A stretch of 24,093 bases of DNA from an uncultured Blautia sp. (GCA_937900135.1 CALCDJ010000037.1:1-24093), one strand, 5' to 3'; shown: positions 1 to 6,976, numbered from the stretch's first letter. Translations and numbers: made by a program. The notes: generated from the sequence alone by a model not told the origin.

Positions 1-48
1 TTTCATAACGTTTTGTGCCTGAGCGAAGCGAAAGGAATGGATATAAAA

Positions 49-495
49 ATGAAAATAAAAAAAATCAGTGCATGGATTCTGGCCGGAACGTTGACTTTTA
101 CAGCGCCGGCATTGGCATATGCTGGAACAGAGGATTCGGAAACGATTCTTTTTGAAAATCAGATTGATTCTCTTTTGGATAATCCGGATCAGGTAGCAGA
201 TATTTTGATTTACGTAAAAGAAACCATTGATCAGCAGAATATTTCAGATGATCAGATTCTGGAAGCCATTCATCTGGCAGAAGACAATCTGGGAATTGAT
301 CTTTCCGAAAAAGAAGAAGAGTCTGTTCTTCGGATTGCAAAAAAGATTCAGGATATGGATGTAGATGAGGAGGAACTTCGGGAACAGGTAACCAGGGTTT
401 ATGAAAAAATGGATGAACTTGGCATTGGAAAAGAAGAAGTGAAGAGTTTCCTGGAAAAAGCAGTAGATTTTGTGAAAGGACTTCTTGGAGAATAA
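49..495 (+). CDS. small secreted DUF1002-like protein
   Basis: Function unknown. The 148-residue product opens with a signal peptide: a basic MKIKK start, a hydrophobic stretch to about residue 22 and a likely cleavage after ALAYA. The mature part is acidic and predicted helical, with two EED/EEE-rich segments and a hydrophobic end (VDFVKGLLGE). The spacing of the helices and the ending resemble the C-terminal half of DUF1002 proteins such as B. subtilis YpuA, which are about twice as long; this family call is from memory. I chose the ATG at 49 because it opens directly into the signal peptide and has AAAGGA 12 bases upstream; the in-frame ATG at 37 touches that motif and a TTG at 13 has no site. 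The upstream context lies outside the window. I see no clear terminator right after the stop. Confidence 0.75.
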   Translation: MKIKKISAWILAGTLTFTAPALAYAGTEDSETILFENQIDSLLDNPDQVADILIYVKETIDQQNISDDQILEAIHLAEDNLGIDLSEKEEESVLRIAKKIQDMDVDEEELREQVTRVYEKMDELGIGKEEVKSFLEKAVDFVKGLLGE

Positions 496-686
496 GAAAA
501 CAGTTTATTCAAACTGCACAACATTAATGAAGTAACGCGAGAAAACAAATGTGGTAAATTTATAAAAAAAGATTTAAAACAGAGAAAAAATTGTGCAAAA
601 AAACCAATATTTTACTTTTCGTTCATAAAAAATTCATAATTAGCTGTTATGATAAGTACAGTTCGAAAGAACAGCACAAAAGACGT

Positions 687-717
687 TGTAATGAGATTCA
701 TTACACATAAATTTTTT
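687..717 (+). terminator. possible terminator or operator palindrome
   Basis: TGTAATGA (687-694) and TCATTACA (698-705) are exact reverse complements separated by GAT, and six T residues follow at 712-717. On the plus strand this could end the transcript of the small secreted protein about 190 bases downstream of its stop. The stem is AT-rich and the T-run starts six bases after it, so a regulatory palindrome is equally possible. Confidence 0.35.
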
Positions 718-726
718 CATAATAAT

Positions 727-752
727 TGCCCCGGTAAACCACTGCCGGGGCA
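727..752 (-). terminator. hairpin downstream of relQ
   Basis: TGCCCCGG (727-734) pairs perfectly with CCGGGGCA (745-752) around a 10-base loop. It lies 22 bases past the relQ stop on the minus strand. The sequence after it on that strand is AT-rich (ATTATTATGAAAAAATTT) but lacks a clean U-tract, so it is a weak intrinsic terminator or an mRNA-stabilising 3' hairpin. Confidence 0.5.
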
Positions 753-773
753 CTCCTCGTATTTGGGGGTAAT

Positions 774-1424
774 TCAGGTAGGTCTTTCCCCATATTTCTG
801 TATTTCGTTATTCAGTTCCTGCATTTTTTCATCCAGATCTGCAATGTATTTGGCGCATTGCTTCAGTTCTTTTGTAATATATTCCGGTCCATTTCCTTCA
901 AATTTGTAATGCATCTTGTGTTCCAGAGTGGCCCAGAAATCCTGGGCAACGGTACGAATCTGAATTTCTACCTTGGTTTCGACAACGCTGTCAGAGAGAA
1001 ATACCGGCACAGAAACCAACATATGATAACTGCGATATCCGCTTTCTTTTGGATTTTTCATATAATCCTTGATAGTAAGGATGGTAAGATCTGTCTGTCT
1101 TGAAATCATATCGGCAATGAGGTAGAGGTCCGAAGTAAAAGAACAGGTAACGCGGATACCGGCAATATCATTGACATAACGTACCATATTTTCGATGCTG
1201 GACTCATATCCGTGGCGTTTTAATTTTTTTACAATACTTTCCGGAGTTTTAATCCGGGACTTGACATGTTCAATGGGATTATATTTATGGCGTTGTTGAA
1301 ATTCATCGTTTAATATATCAATTTTTGTATTAATCTGTTTTAGGGCAGACCGATATAAAAAAATTACAGTCTCCCAGTCATGGATTTCTTTAAAATCGCG
1401 AAGTGGCACAGCCCGTTGACTCAT
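774..1424 (-). CDS. relQ: small alarmone synthetase RelQ (GTP pyrophosphokinase)
   Basis: Transfers pyrophosphate from ATP to GTP or GDP to make (p)ppGpp, a cytosolic stress signal. The 216-residue product is a stand-alone RelA/SpoT synthetase domain without a hydrolase domain. Visible motifs are SRIKTPESIVKK (56-67), DIAGIRV (86-92), the substrate loop YMKNPKESGYRSYH (121-134) and EIQIRT followed by DFWATLEHK (153-170); a charged C-terminal helix fits the tetramer-forming helices of RelQ/YjbM. Length matches the family (about 210-225). I chose the ATG at 1424 because AGAGG lies 9 bases upstream; the ATG at 1433 touches that motif and a TTG at 1457 has no site. It is divergent from the S1-protein gene and has its own extended -10 promoter with a stable hairpin at the mRNA 5' end. 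Confidence 0.93.
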   Translation of the reverse strand: MSQRAVPLRDFKEIHDWETVIFLYRSALKQINTKIDILNDEFQQRHKYNPIEHVKSRIKTPESIVKKLKRHGYESSIENMVRYVNDIAGIRVTCSFTSDLYLIADMISRQTDLTILTIKDYMKNPKESGYRSYHMLVSVPVFLSDSVVETKVEIQIRTVAQDFWATLEHKMHYKFEGNGPEYITKELKQCAKYIADLDEKMQELNNEIQKYGERPT

Positions 1425-1455
1425 ATGTTTCATCCTCTTTCTTTCTAAAATGAAC

Positions 1456-1497
1456 AAGAAACCAACAAAAGCTGCCTGAAACAGGAGCTTGGTTCTT
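1456..1497 (-). promoter_or_regulatory. 5' leader hairpin of relQ mRNA
   Basis: Read on the minus strand, AAGCT (1490-1486) and CCTG (1485-1482) pair with CAGG (1478-1475) and AGCTT (1473-1469) around a TTT loop, with one bulged base. An outer stem of GGTTCTT (1491-1497) with AAGAAACC (1456-1463) extends it. The predicted transcription start is near 1496, so the extreme 5' end is folded. The inner stem is followed on the minus strand by TTTTGTT, giving it a terminator-like look. Confidence 0.5.
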
Positions 1498-1502
1498 ATA
1501 GA

Positions 1503-1531
1503 ATTATAACATAAAAATCCAAAAGAATAAC
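1503..1531 (-). promoter_or_regulatory. relQ promoter (extended -10)
   Basis: On the minus strand TGTTATAAT occupies 1511-1503, an exact TATAAT with a TGn extension. The hexamer 17 bases further upstream, GTTATT (1531-1526), is a poor -35, as is usual for extended -10 promoters. It points at relQ with a leader of about 70 bases. Confidence 0.65.
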
Positions 1532-1597
1532 ATAAAAATAGTGATTTTGTAAAAAGAACTGTTTTTCACATGGAATATTTCGTGAATCAGATATTTA

Positions 1598-1626
1598 TTG
1601 TTCGCACAATCCGGGTATGTTATAAT
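1598..1626 (+). promoter_or_regulatory. promoter of the S1-protein gene
   Basis: TTGTTC (1598-1603), a 17-base spacer and TATAAT (1621-1626) preceded by TGT give a strong sigma-A promoter with extended -10. The -35 lies inside the inverted repeat ATTGT-TCGC-ACAAT (1597-1610), a possible operator. Predicted start is near 1633, giving a leader of about 40 bases. Confidence 0.8.
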
Positions 1627-1672
1627 GACAGTAAGTGAATCGAATACAGACAGAAAGAAGGAGAAAGAAATT

Positions 1673-2578
1673 ATGGCTGAATCCATGAAAGATTATGAAG
1701 CAGAATTAGAGGCTTCCTTCCAGACAATTGAAGAGGGAGATATTTTAACAGGAACTGTGATTAGTGTAGATGAAAAAGAAGTGATCCTTGATCTGAAATA
1801 TTATGCAGAGGGAATTATTCCTGCAGGGGATTACAGCAGAGAGCCAGGTTTTAATTTAAAGGAAGAGGTACATGTGGGAGATGAGGTATCTGCCACAGTG
1901 GTGAGAAAAGATGATGGACATGGAAATATCCTTCTCTCCAGAACAGAAGCCAATGATGTTCTGGCATGGGATAAATTAGAAGAGCTGAAGGAATCCGGCG
2001 AGATTCTGGATGTGGTAGTTAAGGGTGTTGTGAATGGCGGTGTCATTGCTTATGTAGAAGGCGTACGTGGTTTTATCCCGGCATCCAAGCTGGCTTTGAC
2101 TTATGTAGAAGATACCAATGAATATCTGAATCAGTCCATTCAGGTTCAGGTTCTGGATGTAGATAAAGAGAAAGAAAGACTGATTCTTTCTGCAAAAGAA
2201 ATTTTAAGAGAAAAGGCAGAGGAAGAGAGAAAGACAAAAATTTCCAATATTGCTCCAGGGCTTGTGACAGAAGGTGTGGTAGAAAGCCTGCAGCCGTATG
2301 GCGCATTTGTGGATCTTGGAAATGGTCTGTCCGGACTGGTGCATATTTCCCAGATTTGTGAAAAACGTATAAAAAAACCATCAGAAGTGCTTACCGTAGG
2401 CGAAAAGGTAAAAGTAAAGGTAACTGCAGTTAAAGATGGAAAACTGAGTTTAAGTATCAAAGAAGCATCTGATATGATGGCAAGGGAAATTGAGGAAGAA
2501 GTCATTGAACTTCCTGATTCCAAAGAACAGGCAACGACCTCTCTTGGTTCCCTATTTGCAAATATAAAACTGGATTAA
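1673..2578 (+). CDS. rpsA: S1 RNA-binding domain protein (ribosomal protein S1-like)
   Basis: Binds single-stranded RNA; Firmicutes homologues are annotated as 30S ribosomal protein S1 and can associate with ribosomes or mRNA decay factors. The 301-residue product has an acidic N-terminus and three S1 OB-fold repeats at about 23-91, 108-175 and 194-264. The third is the most canonical (GVVESLQPYGAFVDL, GLVHISQI, VKVKVTAV, LSLSIKEA). The acidic tail runs from 268 to 301. Typical Firmicutes S1 proteins have four domains and about 380-400 residues, so this is a short form. The ATG at 1673 has AAGGAG at 1658-1663; an in-frame ATG at 1598 lies on the -35 of its own promoter and is rejected. The pyrophosphatase gene follows after 23 bases, suggesting an operon. 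It may be an accessory S1 protein rather than the ribosomal one. Confidence 0.88.
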   Translation: MAESMKDYEAELEASFQTIEEGDILTGTVISVDEKEVILDLKYYAEGIIPAGDYSREPGFNLKEEVHVGDEVSATVVRKDDGHGNILLSRTEANDVLAWDKLEELKESGEILDVVVKGVVNGGVIAYVEGVRGFIPASKLALTYVEDTNEYLNQSIQVQVLDVDKEKERLILSAKEILREKAEEERKTKISNIAPGLVTEGVVESLQPYGAFVDLGNGLSGLVHISQICEKRIKKPSEVLTVGEKVKVKVTAVKDGKLSLSIKEASDMMAREIEEEVIELPDSKEQATTSLGSLFANIKLD

Positions 2579-2601
2579 ACGAAGAAAAGGACGGAACGCA
2601 G

Positions 2602-4272
2602 ATGAAAAACCAGGAAAAGATATTTGTGATCGGACATAAGAATCCGGATACAGATTCCATCTGTTCCGCGATTGCTTATGCAGATATAAAAAACAGAACC
2701 ACACAGGATAAGCGGTTTATCGCAAAAAGAGCGGGACAGATCAATGAGGAAACACAGTATGTTCTGAATCGATTCGAGGTACAGCCACCGGGATATCTGA
2801 GTAACATTGGTACACAGGTAAAGGATATGGATATCCGGATCAGTCCGGAAGCGGATAAAAGTATGTCTCTGAAAAATGCCTGGGATATTATGCAGGAAAA
2901 CAGCATTGTTTCTCTGCCTATCCGGGATAAAAATGGAATGCTGGAGGGTTTGATCACCATCGGCGATATTGCCAAGACGTATATGGATACCACAGACAGC
3001 TTCCTCCTTTCAAGGGCCAGGACACAATATAAACGGATTGCGGAGACCATAGATGGTATTGTGGTGGAAGGAAACGAACACGGGTATTTCATCGAAGGTA
3101 AGGTTTTGGTGGGAACCGCCAATCCGGAAATGCTGAAAGAATACATTGAAGAAAATGATATGCTTATTATGGGTGACCGGGAAGAGGATCACCTTCAGGC
3201 AATTTCTCAGAATGTAAGCTGTATCATAGTGGGAATGGGAATCGAGGTATCAGAACGGGTCATTTCTCTGGCTCATGAACGGGATATTATCATTATCATG
3301 TCACCCTATGATACCTTTACCATTGCCCGTTTGATCAATCAGAGTATTCCGGTGAAATATATCATGAAAACAGATAATCTGGTAACCTTCCATACAGAGG
3401 ATTTCACAGATGATATCCAGGATGTCATGATTAAACATCGTCATCGGGCGTTCCCGGTGGTAAATAAACGGGGAAAATGCGTTGGTACCATATCCAGGCG
3501 TAATTTTCTGGATATGCATAAGAAAAAAGTGATCCTGGTGGATCATAACGAAAAAGATCAGGCAGTGGATAACATTGAAAAAGCGGATATTCTGGAGATT
3601 ATTGACCATCATAAACTGGGATCTCTGGAAACTATGAAGCCGATTTCTTTCCGTAACCAGCCGGTGGGATGTACGGCAACGATTATGTATCAGATTTATG
3701 GAGAACAGAAACTGGAAATTTCACCGAAAATTGCCGGGATTCTTTGTGCTGCCATTATTTCGGATACATTGATGTTTCGTTCTCCTACCTGTACGCTTCA
3801 GGACAAGATGGCGGCAGGCGCGCTGGCATTGATTGCAGATATTGACATTGAAGAATTTGCAAAAGAAATGTTTAAGGCGGGAAGTAATCTTAAGGATAAA
3901 TCTCCGGAAGAAATTTTTTATCAGGATTACAAGAAATTTATTGCAGAAGGAAATATTACCTTTGGTGTGGGTCAGATCAGTTCTATGGATACGGAAGAAC
4001 TGAAGATGATCAAAGAACGTCTGATTCCATTTATGGTCAGCGAATATGGACGCCATGGTGTGACAAGAGTTTACTTTATGCTTACCAACATTATTGAGGA
4101 ATCCACAGAGCTTCTCTTCTATGGAGACGGCAGCGAAGAAATGGCAAAGATGGCCTTTGATATTGAACCAAAGGAAGGAACCTTTATCCTGAAGGGTGTG
4201 GTTTCCCGTAAGAAACAGCTGATTCCAAGTCTCATGGAAGCAGCACAGCTGATTCAGAGCGATTATTCCTGA
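2602..4272 (+). CDS. ppaC: Mn-dependent inorganic pyrophosphatase with CBS and DRTGG domains
   Basis: Hydrolyses pyrophosphate to phosphate in the cytosol, pulling biosynthetic reactions forward. The 556-residue product is a family II (DHH) enzyme. The N-terminal metal site is GHKNPDTDS (11-19: H12, D16, D18), VDHNE lies at 313-317 and the DHH motif IIDHHK at 333-338; the C-terminal DHHA2 domain carries the phosphate-binding signature SRKKQ at 535-539. Between the halves of the DHH domain sit CBS1 (about 72-128), a DRTGG-type domain (about 145-245) and CBS2 (about 250-306). In known CBS-PPases such domains bind adenine nucleotides, AMP inhibiting and diadenosine polyphosphates activating when DRTGG is present. 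Length is normal for this architecture. AAAGGA precedes the ATG. It lies 23 bases after the S1 gene with no promoter between. Confidence 0.93.
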   Translation: MKNQEKIFVIGHKNPDTDSICSAIAYADIKNRTTQDKRFIAKRAGQINEETQYVLNRFEVQPPGYLSNIGTQVKDMDIRISPEADKSMSLKNAWDIMQENSIVSLPIRDKNGMLEGLITIGDIAKTYMDTTDSFLLSRARTQYKRIAETIDGIVVEGNEHGYFIEGKVLVGTANPEMLKEYIEENDMLIMGDREEDHLQAISQNVSCIIVGMGIEVSERVISLAHERDIIIIMSPYDTFTIARLINQSIPVKYIMKTDNLVTFHTEDFTDDIQDVMIKHRHRAFPVVNKRGKCVGTISRRNFLDMHKKKVILVDHNEKDQAVDNIEKADILEIIDHHKLGSLETMKPISFRNQPVGCTATIMYQIYGEQKLEISPKIAGILCAAIISDTLMFRSPTCTLQDKMAAGALALIADIDIEEFAKEMFKAGSNLKDKSPEEIFYQDYKKFIAEGNITFGVGQISSMDTEELKMIKERLIPFMVSEYGRHGVTRVYFMLTNIIEESTELLFYGDGSEEMAKMAFDIEPKEGTFILKGVVSRKKQLIPSLMEAAQLIQSDYS

Positions 4273-4293
4273 CAGATGGGAGAGACAAGAAAA

Positions 4294-4869
4294 ATGGCGA
4301 AACAGACATGGAAACCGGGAAATATGGTCTATCCTCTTCCCGCAGTTCTGGTAAGTGTGGCTGATAAAAATGGAAAAGACAATCTGATTACAGTGGCTTG
4401 GGTGGGAACTGTTTGTACCAACCCGCCCATGGTCTCTATTTCTGTGCGTCCGGAACGCTATTCCTATCAGATGCTCCGGGAGAGCGGAGAATTTGTGATT
4501 AACCTTACCACAGAGGCCCTTGCCTTTGCCACCGATTACTGCGGTGTGCGTTCCGGCAGGGATGTAGATAAATTTCAGGTGACAGGATTGACCAGGGAAA
4601 AGGCAGATTTTGTAAAGGCTCCTATGGTTGCAGAGTCTCCGGTATCAATCGAATGCAGAGTGAAGGAAGTCCTGGAACTGGGATCTCATCATATGTTCCT
4701 GGCAGATGTTCTTGCGGTTCATGCAGAGGAAGCATACATAGATGAGAAAAACAAATTTCAGCTGAATCAGGCCAAGCCGCTGGTATATTCCCACGGAGAA
4801 TATCTTGGAGTGGGAAAAAAGCTGGGGACTTTTGGATACAGCATCCGCAAAAAGAAGAAAAAGCGCTGA
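4294..4869 (+). CDS. flavin reductase-like FMN-binding protein
   Basis: Member of the flavin reductase / FMN-binding split-barrel family (DIM6/NTAB type); the physiological partner cannot be read from the sequence. The 191-residue product has the typical opening PGNMVYPLPAVLVS, then NLITVAWVGTVCTNPPMVSISVRP (longest part at about 30-53) and ESGEFVINL (63-71), which form the FMN-binding barrel, a central SPVSIECRV strand and a C-terminal YSHGEYLGVG. The tail is unusually basic (KKKKKR). I chose the ATG at 4294, with GGGAGAG at 4278-4284, over the in-frame ATG at 4276, which starts within two bases of that motif. It follows the pyrophosphatase stop by 21 bases and probably shares its transcript. 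I see no terminator between this gene and the next promoter. Confidence 0.85.
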   Translation: MAKQTWKPGNMVYPLPAVLVSVADKNGKDNLITVAWVGTVCTNPPMVSISVRPERYSYQMLRESGEFVINLTTEALAFATDYCGVRSGRDVDKFQVTGLTREKADFVKAPMVAESPVSIECRVKEVLELGSHHMFLADVLAVHAEEAYIDEKNKFQLNQAKPLVYSHGEYLGVGKKLGTFGYSIRKKKKKR

Positions 4870-4881
4870 ACTGCGCAGGGA

Positions 4882-4910
4882 TTGCGATACTTGACAACAT
4901 ATGCTAAAAT
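4882..4910 (+). promoter_or_regulatory. promoter of the shikimate-kinase-like gene
   Basis: TTGCGA (4882-4887), 17 bases and TAAAAT (4905-4910) with a TGC extension. The predicted start near 4917 leaves a leader of only about 13 bases, just long enough for GGAGG at 4921-4925. A perfect TTGACA at 4891-4896 lies between the two boxes but is out of phase with any -10. Confidence 0.65.
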
Positions 4911-4929
4911 GAAAAAACGTGGAGGAAAT

Positions 4930-5421
4930 ATGAATAACATTACATTAATCGGAATGCCTGGTGCAGGCAAAAGTACGTTAGGTGTTGTTCTTGCCAAGGT
5001 ATTGGGCTATCAATTTCTGGATGCGGATCTTCTGATTCAAAAGCAGGAAAAACGAAGACTTCATCAGATTATCAGCGAAGAAGGAATTGAAGGCTTTAAA
5101 GCAATCGAAAACAGAGTGAATGCTTCAATTGAGGCGGAGAATACAGTAATTGCCACAGGAGGAAGCGTGGTATACTGTGAGGAAGCCATGGAGCATTTGA
5201 AAGAGATTGGTAAAGTTGTTTATTTGAAATTATCTCTGGAAGCACTGTCCAGACGTCTTGGAAATTTAAAGGGACGAGGTGTTGTTTTGAAGGAAGGACA
5301 GACGCTGAAAAGCTTATACGAAGAGAGAATTCCATTGTACGAAAAGTATGCAGATCTTGTAGTAGATGAAGAAGGGAAAGATTTGGAAGCAAGTCTGCAG
5401 GCGGTTTTGGAAACACTATAA
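4930..5421 (+). CDS. aroK: shikimate kinase-like P-loop kinase
   Basis: Shikimate kinase phosphorylates shikimate in aromatic amino acid synthesis; this 163-residue protein has that fold but its substrate is not certain. Visible: P-loop GMPGAGKST (8-16), the DAD pair D31/D33, GFKAIE (55-60), TGGSVVY (76-82) and the late ERIPLYEKYAD (132-142). Compared with classical shikimate kinases, the Arg of GFR is Lys57, the third Gly of the GGG loop is Ser79, and the lid motif RPLL reads GRGVVL (115-120), so three shikimate- or ATP-site positions differ while R133 is kept. The ATG at 4930 has GGAGG 4 bases upstream; an in-frame ATG at 4882 falls inside the promoter. No other aromatic pathway gene is near. 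The name follows family similarity; a paralogue with another substrate is possible. Confidence 0.7.
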   Translation: MNNITLIGMPGAGKSTLGVVLAKVLGYQFLDADLLIQKQEKRRLHQIISEEGIEGFKAIENRVNASIEAENTVIATGGSVVYCEEAMEHLKEIGKVVYLKLSLEALSRRLGNLKGRGVVLKEGQTLKSLYEERIPLYEKYADLVVDEEGKDLEASLQAVLETL

Positions 5422-5467
5422 GGAGTAAAAAAGTAACTGTTGGAAACCGGGCTGAATATAATTTTTA

Positions 5468-5495
5468 TTTACAAATGGGAAATATATGCTATAAT
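5468..5495 (+). promoter_or_regulatory. murA promoter
   Basis: TTTACA (5468-5473), 16 bases and TATAAT (5490-5495) with a TGC extension. The predicted start near 5502 gives a leader of about 108 bases before murA, which contains the hairpin at 5539-5558. Confidence 0.75.
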
Positions 5496-5538
5496 ATGAC
5501 ATTGAATCTTTTTAACCGTTGTGTAATTAGAAATTTAT

Positions 5539-5560
5539 AACGGGGAAAGATCCCTGTTTT
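5539..5560 (+). promoter_or_regulatory. hairpin in murA leader, terminator-like
   Basis: AACGGGG (5539-5545) pairs with CCCTGTT (5552-5558) including one G-U pair, around AAAGAT, and the stem ends in TTTT (5557-5560) followed by CTC. It could act as a weak intrinsic terminator or attenuator inside the murA leader, or as the end of read-through from the gene upstream. No riboswitch class is recognised here. Confidence 0.4.
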
Positions 5561-5609
5561 CTCATATTCTCTCCGGTCAGAGGAGTGAAAATAATCATAG
5601 AGGTGTGTT

Positions 5610-6902
5610 ATGGAACAGTATATTATCAAAGGTGGAAATCCGCTTGTTGGTGAAGTAGAAATCGGGGGAGCGAAGAATGCTGCGCTTCCTATTCTGGCAG
5701 CAGCCATTATGACGGATGAAACCGTTCTTTTAGAAAACCTGCCTGACGTGAAAGATATCAATGTATTATTAGAGGCAATCGCCGGTATTGGTGCACAGGT
5801 GGAACGGATTAATAAATCCACTGTCAAGATCAACGGATCTACCATCGGTGAGATCAGTGTAGACTATGAATACATTAAAAAGATCAGAGCATCCTATTAT
5901 CTTCTTGGAGCACTTCTGGGGAAATATAAACATGCAGAAGTTCCTCTTCCGGGAGGATGTAATATCGGCAGCCGTCCCATTGACCAGCATCTGAAGGGAT
6001 TCCGCGCACTGGGCGCTAAGGTGGATATTCTTCACGGCGCAATTGTGGCGAAGGCAGATAACCTTCATGGAAGTCATATTTTCCTGGATGTGGTATCTGT
6101 AGGCGCTACCATTAATATCATGATGGCAGCATCTCTTGCTCCAGGACGTACCACTATAGAAAATGCAGCGAGAGAGCCTCATATCGTCGATGTGGCCAAC
6201 TTCCTGAACAGTATGGGAGCCAACATTAAGGGCGCTGGAACAGACGTGATCCGTATTAAAGGCGTAGAGAAACTTCATCGTACAGAATATTCTATTATTC
6301 CGGATCAGATTGAAGCAGGAACCTTTATGTTTGCAGCAGCTGCTACCGGCGGAGATGTAACAGTCAAGAATGTAATTCCCAAGCATCTGGAAGCAACCAC
6401 TGCTAAACTGGAAGAAATTGGTTGTGAAGTGGAGGAATTTGATGATGCGGTTCGAGTAAGAGCCACCAAGAAACTTCACAGAACCCATGTAAAGACACTT
6501 CCATATCCTGGATATCCTACGGATATGCAGCCGCAGATTGCAGTTACATTGGCTGTGGCAGAGGGAACCAGTATTGTAACAGAGAGTATTTTTGAAAACC
6601 GTTTCAAATATGCAGATGAACTTTCCAGAATGGGAGCTAACATTAAGGTGGAAGGAAATTCTGCGATTATTGACGGCGTAGAAAAACTTACAGGAGCCAG
6701 GGTGAGCGCACCGGATCTTCGTGCAGGGGCAGCACTGGTAATTGCAGGACTTGCAGCAGAAGGTGTGACCATCGTGGATGATATTGTATATATTCAGCGT
6801 GGATACGAAAACTTTGAAGAAAAGCTGAGAAGCTTAGGCGCAGAAATTGAGAAGGTGTCCAGCGAGAAGGAAATTCAGAAATTCCGTCTTCGTGTAGGCT
6901 GA
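5610..6902 (+). CDS. murA: UDP-N-acetylglucosamine 1-carboxyvinyltransferase MurA
   Basis: Transfers enolpyruvate from PEP to UDP-GlcNAc, the first committed step of peptidoglycan synthesis, in the cytosol. The 430-residue product matches the family length (about 420-430). The catalytic Lys/Asn pair lies in GGAKNAALP (K22, N23) and the fosfomycin-reactive catalytic Cys is C117 in PGGCNIGSRP, equivalent to E. coli C115, so the enzyme should be fosfomycin-sensitive by this residue. The PYPGYPTDMQPQ loop and the final GYENFEEKLRSLGAEI are also typical. GAGGTG precedes the ATG at 5610. Firmicutes often carry two MurA paralogues and I cannot tell which this is. The gene is monocistronic or reads into the metK leader, since no terminator follows before the metK promoter. 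Confidence 0.96.
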   Translation: MEQYIIKGGNPLVGEVEIGGAKNAALPILAAAIMTDETVLLENLPDVKDINVLLEAIAGIGAQVERINKSTVKINGSTIGEISVDYEYIKKIRASYYLLGALLGKYKHAEVPLPGGCNIGSRPIDQHLKGFRALGAKVDILHGAIVAKADNLHGSHIFLDVVSVGATINIMMAASLAPGRTTIENAAREPHIVDVANFLNSMGANIKGAGTDVIRIKGVEKLHRTEYSIIPDQIEAGTFMFAAAATGGDVTVKNVIPKHLEATTAKLEEIGCEVEEFDDAVRVRATKKLHRTHVKTLPYPGYPTDMQPQIAVTLAVAEGTSIVTESIFENRFKYADELSRMGANIKVEGNSAIIDGVEKLTGARVSAPDLRAGAALVIAGLAAEGVTIVDDIVYIQRGYENFEEKLRSLGAEIEKVSSEKEIQKFRLRVG

Positions 6903-6911
6903 AAAAAATAC

Positions 6912-6938
6912 TTGACAATCATCCCTTTAAGGTATAAT
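6912..6938 (+). promoter_or_regulatory. metK promoter
   Basis: A consensus TTGACA (6912-6917) and a consensus TATAAT (6933-6938), but the spacer is only 15 bases, shorter than the ideal 17. It begins 10 bases after the murA stop and would start transcripts near 6945, about 30 bases before the riboswitch aptamer. Confidence 0.75.
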
Positions 6939-6976
6939 GTATCACTTGCAACAACTTCATAAAAAATGGCCTTTTA

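Larger units (their letters stand above)
496..773. other. AT-rich intergenic region with inverted repeats
   Basis: No gene is supported in these 278 bases. It holds an extended -10-like TGTTATGAT at 645-653 without a good -35, a small GTTC-GAAA-GAAC hairpin at 661-672, a perfect 8-bp inverted repeat TGTAATGA/TCATTACA with a 3-base spacer at 687-705 followed by six T at 712-717, and a GC-rich 8-bp hairpin at 727-752. The repeat plus T-run could be a plus-strand terminator or an operator. The GC-rich hairpin more likely ends relQ transcripts on the other strand. Confidence 0.5.

Noticed and set aside
649..909. Plus-strand open frame overlapping the relQ 3' end
   Set aside because: It starts at the -10-like element, reads through both hairpins and into relQ antisense, and has no ribosome binding site.
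4891..4910. TTGACA with TAAAAT as promoter of the aroK-like gene
   Set aside because: The spacer would be only 8 bases. TTGCGA at 4882 gives 17 bases and fits better.
5769..6488. Open frame of 239 codons opposite murA
   Set aside because: Antisense to a catalytic-residue-complete murA with no homology I recognise.
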